Assembly: GCA_018267285.1 (NCBI GenBank)
Contig: JAFDYU010000014.1
Location: 124,001 to 188,000 of the forward strand
DNA: 64,000 bases
DNA from: Bacteroidota bacterium
GTDB taxonomy: Bacteria > Bacteroidota > Bacteroidia > Cytophagales > Cyclobacteriaceae
Direction of reading: 5' to 3'
Shown here: positions 1 through 7,641 of the stretch, piece by piece
Numbering within the stretch: the stretch's first letter is position 1
Layout: every line of letters starts with the position of its first letter
Made by a program: the position numbers and the translations under genes
Notes under the pieces: model-generated
Databases searched by the model: none
Told to the model about the DNA's origin: nothing
Seen by the model: the letters and a program-made list of their open reading frames with translations, nothing else

Positions 1-137
1 GTAACTTATCGCCAACCGATGGAGCCTACCACACACCTTACGTACAGTATTTGAGCAACAGCTATGTTACTCTGAAATTGGGATTTTATTTTGGTGGTGG
101 AAAGAAAAAAGTAAAGGCTGAAAAAATCAATCCGTAA
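1..137 (+). CDS. C-terminal end of a probable outer-membrane beta-barrel protein (partial)
   Basis: An open frame enters from the left edge (codons from base 3) and stops with TAA at 135-137, giving about 44 residues. The end contains an alternating polar/aromatic strand (SYVTLKLGFYFGGG) followed by a lysine-rich tail, the usual look of the last beta-strand of a Bacteroidota outer-membrane barrel. The start and most of the protein lie outside the window, so the family cannot be named. It converges with the Fur-family gene, 5 bases away. Function is inferred only from the strand pattern. Confidence 0.55.
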   Translation, partial: NLSPTDGAYHTPYVQYLSNSYVTLKLGFYFGGGKKKVKAEKINP

Positions 138-142
138 ACTCC

Positions 143-604
143 CTACTTCTTGTTTTCGCAATTTTCTTTCTTGCACGAGGCATATAAGATCAGCGAATGA
201 TGGAGCACCTTGAAATTTAACAGCTCGCCCGCGGTGTTCTGTATGTTTTGAATGCGTGGATCGCAAAATTCAACTACCTTATTACAATCGGTACAAATCA
301 AATGATCGTGCTGTTTGTAGCCGTACGATTTTTCGTATTGGGCCAGGTTTTTTCCAAACTGGTGCTTGCTCACCAAGTCGCACTCAACCAACAGGTCTAA
401 CGTGTTGTAGACCGTAGCGCGGCTCACCCGGTAATTTTTATTCTTCATGTTGATGTACAGCGACTCCACATCAAAATGGCCGTTGAGCGAATAAATTTCT
501 TCGAGTATGGCATAGCGTTCAGAGGTTTTACGCAATTCTTTCTTTTCAAGATAGGCCGTAAAGATGCGAGTTACCTCATCGTAAAGTTTTTGATTAAGCG
601 CCAT
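143..604 (-). CDS. Fur-family metal- or peroxide-responsive transcriptional regulator
   Basis: This 153-residue protein has the full Fur architecture. An N-terminal winged helix contains [14 protein letters not shown] and the recognition helix region [15 protein letters not shown]. The C-terminal dimerisation domain has the HDH metal-site motif, a CTDC pair and a second pair, CKKENC, at the end, which would form the structural Zn(Cys)4 site. Family members bind DNA as metal-loaded dimers and repress iron-uptake or oxidative-stress genes. The acidic residue after the first Cys pair is Glu (VVEFC), as in Fur rather than the Asp of PerR, but this does not settle the effector. The ATG start gives normal family length. 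No target can be assigned from the neighbours. Confidence 0.9.
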   Translation of the reverse strand: MALNQKLYDEVTRIFTAYLEKKELRKTSERYAILEEIYSLNGHFDVESLYINMKNKNYRVSRATVYNTLDLLVECDLVSKHQFGKNLAQYEKSYGYKQHDHLICTDCNKVVEFCDPRIQNIQNTAGELLNFKVLHHSLILYASCKKENCENKK

Positions 605-649
605 GTCTGCAATATCGTTTAAAGAATCAGTTAAGTTAACATTGTGCTA

Positions 650-665
650 CGAGAAGTAGTTCTCG
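650..665. other. Short perfect inverted repeat between the subtilase and Fur genes
   Basis: CGAGAA and TTCTCG face each other around a 4-base GTAG spacer, 46-61 bases upstream of the Fur start codon and just after the subtilase stop. It could be a weak terminator of the subtilase gene or an operator for the Fur gene. There is no following T-run, so neither role is established. Confidence 0.3.
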
Positions 666-676
666 GCTGATAAAGA

Positions 677-2305
677 TCATCTCACGGTTTTTTGTTTTGC
701 CGTTTCCTGTGCGGTTTTAACGGCCTCGTAGGCATTGATCAACCCACCCGAAACGCTGAGCGAACTAAACTCCACGTCTTTTTTATCGCCCGGCTGTTGC
801 ACTTTTAGCCCATCAAATTTTCGCGATGATCTTAAAAGTATGTCTCTCACCTCGGCAACCGACAGATCCGGAAAATAGCTCATGAGCAATGCCGCCACTC
901 CGGTGGTTGCCGGGCACGCCATGCTGGTGCCGCTTTCGTTTTTGTATTTATTGCCGGGGTAGGTGGAATAAATCTGAACACCTGGCGCAAACAAGGAAAC
1001 GGACTTTTTGCCATAGTTCGAAAAATCGGCAACAAAATCGGAGCCTGCGCCCCAGGAAGATGCACCCACTTCAATCCAATTTTTTGCGGCCTTGCCGTTG
1101 TGATAAATTTGAGTAGGGAAATTTTTAACCACATCAATATCATCACCGTCATTGCCTGCGGCATGAATTAGCAAAACACCTTTTTGTTCGGCATACTTTA
1201 CGGCACGGTCTACGGCCTCTTTCTCGGGCGAGAATTTTTTTCCAAAACTCATGTTGATGATCTTGGCTCCGTTGTCAACGGCATAAATTATGGCGTTGGC
1301 CACATCTTTGTCGCGCTCGTCACCACTTTTAGGTATAGCCCGCACGGCCATAATTTTTACATGGTTGGCCACACCTTTTATGCCAAGGTCGTTATTCCGG
1401 TTGGCCGCTATAATCCCCGCCACGTGCGTGCCGTGGCCGGCATCGGGGCCGGCAACATCGTTGTTGCCATAATTTTTTTCGAACGGGTCGGAATAATTGT
1501 CGCCAATAATTTTTCGAGAATCAAACTCTACATTGTATCCGTAGTTTACTATCGCGCCAAAATAATCTGCACCTGCTTTCACTTCGCTCAGGTATTCGTC
1601 AAGGTTTGCTTCTTCACCGGCATTGCGATAGATCTGCAGCAAAAACCCTTTGGCAAAAAGTAAGTTGGGATCCTCAGTTTGAAAATTCTTTACCCGTTCG
1701 CTTGTCAGGCTGTCGGTCTTCAGCAGGCTCTTCAGCGTATCAATACTTTGCTTCATGTTGTTGTAGATGCCGGCATAAAGCTTGTATTGTTGTTCGTTCC
1801 TTTCTTTCAGTTTTGTGAATTTGTCTTTGATCTGAAGGTATTGTTGATATTCGGCTTTGTGTTTTTTGCTCACCTTCCCGTCTTTTACATCCTCAAATTT
1901 TTCGTTCAGGCGTATGTATTCGCGGGTAAGGTCATCGGTATCATCGCCTACGTTTCCGTTTTTACCTCCAATAAAATTCCATCCGTAATAATCATCGATG
2001 TGCCCGTTTTTATCATCGTCTATACCGTTAGCCGGAATTTCATTTTTATTGGTCCAGATAACATCTTTCAAATCTTCGTGGTTAACATCAATACCACAAT
2101 CAATTACGGCAACAATGATTTCGCGCGAGGGTTTGTCTTTCAGCAGCGTGTTGTATGCTTTTTCTACGCTCATGCCCTGAACCGAATCTTGTTGAGGGTC
2201 GAGCAGAAACCAATTCTGCGGAATTGACGTGTTTCTTTTCTGGCCAAAAAGCGGGTTCTGAATCAGAAAAATCAATAACAACAGGTAATGGCTTTTAATT
2301 TTCAT
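677..2305 (-). CDS. Secreted subtilisin-like serine protease (peptidase family S8)
   Basis: A 542-residue protein with a signal peptide (hydrophobic residues 8-20 ending near LFGQ), so it is exported. The subtilase triad is complete: Asp69 in VAVIDCGID, His291 in GHGTHVAG and Ser461 in SGTSMACP, with oxyanion Asn385 in AAGND. Between Asp and His lies an insertion of roughly 150 residues (about 125-280) that is lysine- and glutamate-rich and probably helical, much longer than in subtilisin. A similar insertion is known in Bacteroidota S8 peptidases. It probably degrades extracellular or periplasmic protein. There is no obvious sorting domain at the C terminus. A TATATTTG box lies 22 bases upstream of the ATG. 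Confidence 0.93.
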   Translation of the reverse strand: MKIKSHYLLLLIFLIQNPLFGQKRNTSIPQNWFLLDPQQDSVQGMSVEKAYNTLLKDKPSREIIVAVIDCGIDVNHEDLKDVIWTNKNEIPANGIDDDKNGHIDDYYGWNFIGGKNGNVGDDTDDLTREYIRLNEKFEDVKDGKVSKKHKAEYQQYLQIKDKFTKLKERNEQQYKLYAGIYNNMKQSIDTLKSLLKTDSLTSERVKNFQTEDPNLLFAKGFLLQIYRNAGEEANLDEYLSEVKAGADYFGAIVNYGYNVEFDSRKIIGDNYSDPFEKNYGNNDVAGPDAGHGTHVAGIIAANRNNDLGIKGVANHVKIMAVRAIPKSGDERDKDVANAIIYAVDNGAKIINMSFGKKFSPEKEAVDRAVKYAEQKGVLLIHAAGNDGDDIDVVKNFPTQIYHNGKAAKNWIEVGASSWGAGSDFVADFSNYGKKSVSLFAPGVQIYSTYPGNKYKNESGTSMACPATTGVAALLMSYFPDLSVAEVRDILLRSSRKFDGLKVQQPGDKKDVEFSSLSVSGGLINAYEAVKTAQETAKQKTVR

Positions 2306-2327
2306 TTTGTGCAGCTTATTTGTGCGG

Positions 2328-2335
2328 CAAATATA
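2328..2335 (-). promoter_or_regulatory. Bacteroidota-type -7 promoter box for the subtilase gene
   Basis: Reads TATATTTG on the minus strand, matching the TAnnTTTG consensus, and ends 22 bases before the subtilase ATG. No clear -33 TTTG element sits at the expected 19-21 base spacing. Confidence 0.5.
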
Positions 2336-2584
2336 AGGTGATTTATGCCTTGTCTAAAGCCATGGGCTTTGTTGTAATTTATTTCGGTTCAAAATCTTAC
2401 ATCAGCATTAATTCAAACGCCTCTGCCCGAATTCTTTTGCATCCGAGCTGTTTCTTTGTACAGTCAAATCAAAAAATTCTGTGGGCATGTTTCACTTGTG
2501 TTGTTTGTCGGTTGCGCTTTTTTATACTATTTTTTTCACGCTGGTTATGCGCCTGCATGCAAGGCCTAAGGTGTAGTGTAGAGG

Positions 2585-3607
2585 CTACGCAAAAACCTTT
2601 GCACCTTCCGTACAGTTGCGGCACATTTCTATTTCAGATCGTGAAGCGAAAAGGGATTTTCTGAACACCTTGTATTTTTCTCCTTGCCAGATTTCTTTAA
2701 AAGAATTCTTGTTCAGATCGCCTAGCACAAAATGTGCATCTTTGTCGAAACAGCAGGGCACTACTTTGCCGTCCCAGGTAATTACACAGCTGTGCCACAT
2801 TTTCCAGCATTCGTCCAACAATCTGTTTTTTATAGAGTAGGTGTCGTTGTTGTTTTTTTTGTAGCGTGAGAATTTAGCCTGAGTAGGGATCAATTCCGAC
2901 CCGTTTTCAAAATCGTAGATTTGGGCAGTTTTCAATTTTACCTCGTCCACACCGAGTTCGGCAGCAAGCCTTTTGACTTCTTCTATTTGATGTTCGTTTG
3001 GTTTCACTACCAAGAATTGAAAGATGACGTGAGGCGTTTTCGACTTCAATTCTTTTTTCCATTTTAAAATATTCGTTGTGCCTTCAATCACTTTGTCCAG
3101 CTTTCCGCCAATGCGATACGATTGATAGGTTTCTTGCGTTGTGCCATCAATGGAAATGATCAGCCGATCTAACCCCGACTCAACCGTTTTTTTGGCGGCT
3201 TCTTCGTTTAAAAAATGGGCGTTGGTGGATGTGGCTGTATAAATTTTTTTGCGTGAAGCATACGCCACCATTTCTAAAAGCTTGGGGTGCAAATACGGTT
3301 CGCCTTGAAAATAAAAAATCAAATAAGAGAGTGTGGGTGCGAGTTGGTTGACGATGGATTCGAACAATTCTTTTTTCATCATGCCCGTGGGGCGTGTAAA
3401 CGACCGCAAGCCGCTGGGGCATTCGGGGCAGCGCAAATTGCAAGAGGTGGTGGGCTCAATGGAAATACTAACGGGCATACCGCGGTGAGCCATCGTTTCC
3501 GCATACCTGGAAAACTGAAAACTTGAAAACACGTTTACCAAATTCGCTACTCGCGATGGCGTTTGCTTGCTTATGAAATTGAATCCATCGTTTAGTTTGT
3601 TGCTCAT
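2585..3607 (-). CDS. Radical SAM / SPASM domain protein
   Basis: The N-terminal radical SAM core has the cluster motif CNLRCPEC (C-x3-C-x2-C, residues about 56-63), preceded by the strand SISIEPTTS. A C-terminal SPASM-type cysteine set follows (SCVITWDGKVVPCC and CRNC), typical of enzymes with an auxiliary Fe-S cluster that modify peptides or cofactors. I start it at the ATG at 3607; the reading frame is open to a TTG 21 bases further upstream. No precursor peptide or maturation partner is recognisable nearby, so the substrate is unknown. The fold assignment is firm but the reaction is not. The 279 bases between this gene and the subtilase show no convincing gene. Confidence 0.88.
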   Translation of the reverse strand: MSNKLNDGFNFISKQTPSRVANLVNVFSSFQFSRYAETMAHRGMPVSISIEPTTSCNLRCPECPSGLRSFTRPTGMMKKELFESIVNQLAPTLSYLIFYFQGEPYLHPKLLEMVAYASRKKIYTATSTNAHFLNEEAAKKTVESGLDRLIISIDGTTQETYQSYRIGGKLDKVIEGTTNILKWKKELKSKTPHVIFQFLVVKPNEHQIEEVKRLAAELGVDEVKLKTAQIYDFENGSELIPTQAKFSRYKKNNNDTYSIKNRLLDECWKMWHSCVITWDGKVVPCCFDKDAHFVLGDLNKNSFKEIWQGEKYKVFRKSLFASRSEIEMCRNCTEGAKVFA

Positions 3608-3649
3608 ACAAATACAGGATGGCTTCAAAGTTCAGAAACAATTAGCAAA

Positions 3650-4255
3650 CTATTCTTTCTTTTTTCTTTTTCCGCATAACGACCAAAAAAACGAAGTCTC
3701 TTGAAAAGAATAATCTCCAAATTCATTCAACAGCCTTACACCACAAATGGAAATAAGCCGCTCGCCAACAAACGATACACCTATTTCAATAGCCATACCT
3801 GGTTTAAATTGAGGTATTGCAATATTTATTGGAGGGTAGCTGCTGCTTATTTTACGATAACTCAAATTCCCGCCTAAACTTAAATAGGGAAATATACTTT
3901 CGGTCACTTTAAAAGTAGCCGGAATCAAAACGGTCATGTCGAAGCAAGAAGTGGAAAGCCGTGTGGCTGTGTTGTTGACATCGAATTGCCCCGACCTTGC
4001 TCCATAATTCAATTCAGTTCGAATATAGGGTATGGACGCACTGTATGTACTGTGCGAAGGTGGTTTCAATTTAATTAGATAAGACAACCCCAAGCCAATT
4101 GTTTTGTAATTAGGATTTTGTAACCGATAAGTGGTATTTGAAACGCTGTTGGACGATCCGAATCGGTAATTAATACCAAAATAGTTTTTGTCAAGCACTT
4201 GCGCTGCCCCATCATAAATGACGATAAAAAGAGATATCGTTAGAAAAAACTTCAT
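3650..4255 (-). CDS. Small outer-membrane beta-barrel-like protein of unknown function
   Basis: About 201 residues with a signal peptide (MKFFLTISLFIVIYDGAAQ). The remainder alternates hydrophobic and polar residues with many glycine and aromatic positions, for example YKTIGLGLSYLIKL and PYLSLGGNLSYRK, as in 8-stranded barrels of the PorT/OmpA-barrel type common in Bacteroidota. The open frame extends upstream inside the lipoprotein gene, but the signal peptide fixes the start at 4255. It follows the lipoprotein gene by 5 bases, so the two form an operon, and both are AT-rich compared with their neighbours. No specific function can be assigned. Confidence 0.6.
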   Translation of the reverse strand: MKFFLTISLFIVIYDGAAQVLDKNYFGINYRFGSSNSVSNTTYRLQNPNYKTIGLGLSYLIKLKPPSHSTYSASIPYIRTELNYGARSGQFDVNNTATRLSTSCFDMTVLIPATFKVTESIFPYLSLGGNLSYRKISSSYPPINIAIPQFKPGMAIEIGVSFVGERLISICGVRLLNEFGDYSFQETSFFWSLCGKRKKKE

Positions 4256-4260
4256 GATCC

Positions 4261-5205
4261 CTATAGAAGAACAACTGCTAAGGTACCAAGGGCTGCACCA
4301 CCAGCCATGTTTAACATCACACATCGATCATAATCTGTATTTGTTATTGAGCTACCACATGTGCCTCCACCACTTTCGGTTGATATTACTGCGCCTATCA
4401 TTGCTCCAAGTCCAATGATAATTACTGAAGCTCCAGTGTTATGATAATCTTTCCCATTATTAAATGATCTCCAACTTGTGGGAAATGAAACGCCAGATGC
4501 ACCTTTAGCTTGAGCGGCAAGAATTAATAGTATTTTTTTATCCTGATCGGTTAATCCAGAATTTATTACTTCTGTTTCAAAAGTTTGGTTTATCTGCTGT
4601 GCCTCAACGTTAGTAGAGGCAGTAGATAGTTCTTGAAGCTCCACCTTAAGAATATCAGAAGCTGCTTCTGATATAGCTCCCTCGTCAACCTTATCGTTTA
4701 ATGCTTTTTCAATTCCGCTTCTATCAAAAGTGTAAGAAAGCATCCTATCATTTAATGCGGAAAAATCTTCTTTGTTTAAACTACTCCCGTTCTTAGTAAG
4801 ATTTTGATGTACAATTTCAAGTGTGCCTGAATCCGTCAGTCCCATGCTCCCATCAACACCTGACGTAAAACGAAATAAACTTTTTTCGTTGTATGACGCA
4901 TATGAGTACTTAGTCTGATTATAGTAGGTATTAACCAGTTGTTTATTGCGATCCGATAAATCTTGACTTACCCCAAGTAATACTTTATTAAGATTTTTAC
5001 CCAAATGGTTGTATGGATTTTTGTCACTATATCCAACACTCATTTCATAATCATTTGAAGTAAATCGATCTTTAAGGGTTTGTACAAGCTGCCTTACTTC
5101 AATTGTCTTTGAATTCTCGTTTGAGTCTTTTTGAGTACAACTTATTAAGGCAAATGTCAAGCTGTAAATTAACAAAATAGGCGGGGGGGGGGGTATTTTT
5201 TTCAT
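4261..5205 (-). CDS. Predicted lipoprotein with poly-C coding tract and glycine-rich C-terminal helices
   Basis: A 314-residue protein starting at the ATG at 5205, followed by an unusual signal peptide, MKKIPPPPP then ILLIYSLTFALISC, ending in a lipobox Cys, so it should be lipidated. The five prolines are encoded largely by an uninterrupted run of 11 C (G on the plus strand). The middle is polar and probably helical. The C terminus has two glycine-spaced hydrophobic stretches (ASVIIIGLGAMIGAVIS and AGGAALGTLAVVLL) with cysteines between them, reminiscent of glycine-zipper membrane segments. I do not recognise the family. It is AT-rich and sits in an operon with the barrel-like gene downstream. 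Accessory origin is likely but inferred. Confidence 0.6.
   Translation of the reverse strand: MKKIPPPPPILLIYSLTFALISCTQKDSNENSKTIEVRQLVQTLKDRFTSNDYEMSVGYSDKNPYNHLGKNLNKVLLGVSQDLSDRNKQLVNTYYNQTKYSYASYNEKSLFRFTSGVDGSMGLTDSGTLEIVHQNLTKNGSSLNKEDFSALNDRMLSYTFDRSGIEKALNDKVDEGAISEAASDILKVELQELSTASTNVEAQQINQTFETEVINSGLTDQDKKILLILAAQAKGASGVSFPTSWRSFNNGKDYHNTGASVIIIGLGAMIGAVISTESGGGTCGSSITNTDYDRCVMLNMAGGAALGTLAVVLL
5183..5193. repeat. Homopolymeric 11-G tract inside a lipoprotein signal-peptide coding region
   Basis: Eleven consecutive G on the plus strand encode part of Pro5-Pro8 of the lipoprotein. Such tracts are prone to slipped-strand mispairing. From the sequence, loss of one base would bring a TAA about 4 codons after the tract, and gain of one base would lead to a TGA about 28 codons on. 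Either change switches the gene off. Confidence 0.7.
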
Positions 5206-5279
5206 ATGGTTTTGTTTGTTTATCGAATGTATCTTTTTTAAACTAAATTTCAAAAAAAACTTAAAAGCTTGCTGTCGGC

Positions 5280-6446
5280 ATGAAAAAATTCTCTACTCTT
5301 TTCGCGATGATCTTGTTTTTCAAAATTGCATTCGCACAATCAATCCGTTTAAATCAAGATGCTCGAATTTCTATCATTACTTTCGGTCCCAGTCAGGAAG
5401 AACTCTATTCGGCTTTTGGGCACAGTGCCGTTCGTGTTTACGACTCGGCTTTGAACCTGGATGTGGCATTTAATTATGGAGTCTTCGATTTCAACCAACC
5501 TCATTTCTATTTAAATTTTGCCAGGGGGTATTTGTATTATATGGTCGATGCCTACCCGTACCCGTTGTTCCGCAATTATTATATTCAACACAACCGCTTT
5601 GTTCACGAACAAGTTTTGAACCTGACGCCCGAGCAAAAACAAAAAGTATCCGATTTTTTATTTTGGAATCTGCAGCCGCAAAATCAAACTTATCGTTACG
5701 ATTATTTTTACAACAATTGCGCCACCAAAGTACGCGATGCCCTTGCCGTTGCCTTGAAAGGGGAGATCACGTTCGATTCCACTTTCATAAAAACCGATTA
5801 CACCATTCGCAACCTAACCGATCTTTACCTGAGCCAACAGCCTTGGGGCGATTTGGGTATTGATATTTGTTTAGGGCTGCCAATGGATAAAAAAACAAGC
5901 CCGTACGAATACATGTTCTTGCCCGATTACATCGAGGCCTCCTTCGATCACGCCTTCAATCATTCGCTTGGCCAACCGCTTGTGAGCAAAAAACTTTCGA
6001 TATACGAGATGAAGCCCGAGACTACTTCCTTTCTTTGGTTTCATCCGTGGATTGTGTTTGGCGTTGTTTTTTTGATCGTTGCCCTTATCACCTATCGCGA
6101 TTGGCAACAAAAGAAACTATCGACATGGTTAGATGTGATTCTTTTTATTACCGTTGGTGCCGTTGGTATTTTACTTTCTTTTCTTTGGGCATTTACCGAC
6201 CACAAAGCCGCGGCCAATAATTTTAATCTTCTGTGGGCTTTGCCAACACACGCAGTTGCAGCACTTTTTTTATTGAAAAAAGAAAAACCGAAATGGCTCA
6301 AGAAATATTTTTTGGCTACAACAATTATTTCAGCGTTGTTACTTGGGTTCTGGTTCTTATTACCTCAAGCCTTAAATGTGTTTTTAATTCCGGTGGTTGG
6401 CGTCATTTTACTTCGAAGCCTTTTGATTTCCTCGCTTGAAAAATAA
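5280..6446 (+). CDS. lnb: Lnb/DUF4105 family integral membrane protein, probable lipoprotein N-acyltransferase
   Basis: A 388-residue protein with a signal sequence, a periplasmic N-terminal domain of about 250 residues and four or five C-terminal membrane helices from WFHPWIVFGVVFLIVALI onward. The N-terminal domain has the DUF4105 landmarks FGHSAVRVYD (His) and YDYFYNNCATKVRD (Cys), a likely His/Cys catalytic pair. DUF4105 proteins of Bacteroides were shown to be Lnb, which adds the N-terminal acyl chain to lipoproteins in organisms lacking Lnt. The assignment here is by domain order and motifs. It is transcribed divergently from the AT-rich lipoprotein operon, with 74 bases between the two starts. 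Confidence 0.78.
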   Translation: MKKFSTLFAMILFFKIAFAQSIRLNQDARISIITFGPSQEELYSAFGHSAVRVYDSALNLDVAFNYGVFDFNQPHFYLNFARGYLYYMVDAYPYPLFRNYYIQHNRFVHEQVLNLTPEQKQKVSDFLFWNLQPQNQTYRYDYFYNNCATKVRDALAVALKGEITFDSTFIKTDYTIRNLTDLYLSQQPWGDLGIDICLGLPMDKKTSPYEYMFLPDYIEASFDHAFNHSLGQPLVSKKLSIYEMKPETTSFLWFHPWIVFGVVFLIVALITYRDWQQKKLSTWLDVILFITVGAVGILLSFLWAFTDHKAAANNFNLLWALPTHAVAALFLLKKEKPKWLKKYFLATTIISALLLGFWFLLPQALNVFLIPVVGVILLRSLLISSLEK

Positions 6447-6452
6447 TAATTC

Positions 6453-6460
6453 TATCTTTG
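6453..6460 (+). promoter_or_regulatory. -7 promoter box upstream of the DUF4386 gene
   Basis: TATCTTTG fits the TAnnTTTG consensus and lies 51 bases upstream of the ATG at 6512, just after the Lnb stop codon. The -33 element is weak (a TTG with short spacing). Confidence 0.4.
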
Positions 6461-6511
6461 TAACTCTTTGAGCGGATCTTCGTCTCTTGTTTGTTTTTAA
6501 ATTCCGATTGA

Positions 6512-7201
6512 ATGAATAACCCGAAATCAACCGCTCGCCTGGCGGGTGCGCTGTACCTAATTGTTGTCGTTGCAGGAATCATTAATTTAATGTATGTGCC
6601 ATCAAAGCTTATTGTGAGGAGTGATGCCGCACTCACTGTAAAAAATATTATTGAATCAGAAAGTCTTTTCAAGTTTGGCATTGTGGCTGGAGTTTTATGC
6701 TACACCGCCTTTTTGCTGTTGCCTTTAGTGCTCTACAAATTGCTCAAAGATGTTAACAATGATTTCGCTGTGGCAATGGTTGCTTTGGCAATAGTGAGCG
6801 TTCCTTTTTCTCTTGTCAACTTGCTTAATAAAATGAGTGTGTTGACATTGATCGATGGCAAACAATATCTTGTGACTTTAGCCGATCAGCTTCAGGCTCA
6901 GGTATTTCAATATCTCGATTTTTACAGCACTGGCATTTCGCTGATTTCGATATTCTGGGGATTATGGCTTTTTCCATTTGGCTTTTTAGTGTATAAGTCT
7001 GGTTTTCTCCCCAAAGTGTTGGGGGCATTGCTGATGGCAGGCTGTTTCGGATACTTGATCAATTTCTTTGGAAGCTTTTTTTCTGAAGCCTACCAAAACT
7101 CTGTTGTTGCCGACTACATATCTCTTCCTGCTGCTGTCGGGGAAATTGGAACTTGCCTTTGGCTTTTGATCTTTGGAGTAAAAACAAAATCGGTTAATTG
7201 A
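6512..7201 (+). CDS. DUF4386 family membrane protein
   Basis: A 229-residue protein with about six hydrophobic segments. It opens with the DUF4386 signature STARLAGALYLIVVVAGI and ends with a segment resembling GEIGTCLWLLIFGVK. DUF4386 proteins are small integral membrane proteins of unknown function, often found singly or next to other small membrane proteins, as here with the DUF6326-like gene 12 bases downstream. No catalytic or ligand-binding residues stand out. The family assignment is by pattern; the function is unknown. Confidence 0.8.
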   Translation: MNNPKSTARLAGALYLIVVVAGIINLMYVPSKLIVRSDAALTVKNIIESESLFKFGIVAGVLCYTAFLLLPLVLYKLLKDVNNDFAVAMVALAIVSVPFSLVNLLNKMSVLTLIDGKQYLVTLADQLQAQVFQYLDFYSTGISLISIFWGLWLFPFGFLVYKSGFLPKVLGALLMAGCFGYLINFFGSFFSEAYQNSVVADYISLPAAVGEIGTCLWLLIFGVKTKSVN

Positions 7202-7213
7202 ATTCACAAGCGT

Positions 7214-7627
7214 ATGGCTCAACTTGAAGAAGTTAAAGTAAGCGTAAGGATTAAACTTGCCGCCCTGTGGACCACCGTGATGTTCTGCTACATCTATGGC
7301 GATTACTTCGAATTATACGTGCCCAATAAGGCACAAGGATTGATCGATGGTCACAACCTGCTGAACAGTCCAATAAAAATATTTGCCGCCTCCGTTCTGT
7401 TAACGATTCCGGCACTGATGATTTCTCTTTCTGTTTTACTTAAACAAAACCTTAACAGGATTTTAAACATCGTGTTTGGGCTGTTTTATACAGCATTGAT
7501 GTTGCTGATAGCATTTACTTCATTTGAGCCTTGGAGGATTTTTTATATCTTCCTTGCCCTCGTAGAAAGTACACTCACCTTGGTCATCGTTTGGAAGGCC
7601 TGGAGTTGGCCACAAGCTAAATCCTAA
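7214..7627 (+). CDS. DUF6326-like small membrane protein
   Basis: A 137-residue protein with four predicted membrane segments. It contains LWTTVMFCYIYGDYFELYVP near the N terminus, the landmark of the DUF6326 group, and ends WKAWSWPQ. It starts with ATG 12 bases after the DUF4386 stop, so the two are probably co-transcribed. The function is unknown. It converges with lpdA, leaving 14 bases between the stop codons and no evident hairpin. Confidence 0.7.
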   Translation: MAQLEEVKVSVRIKLAALWTTVMFCYIYGDYFELYVPNKAQGLIDGHNLLNSPIKIFAASVLLTIPALMISLSVLLKQNLNRILNIVFGLFYTALMLLIAFTSFEPWRIFYIFLALVESTLTLVIVWKAWSWPQAKS

Positions 7628-7641
7628 ATATCTTAAAAAAA

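Noticed and set aside
2320..2664. Plus-strand frame of 114 codons between the subtilase and radical SAM genes
   Set aside because: Cys/Phe-rich, overlaps the conserved 3' end of the radical SAM gene on the other strand, and has no start signal.
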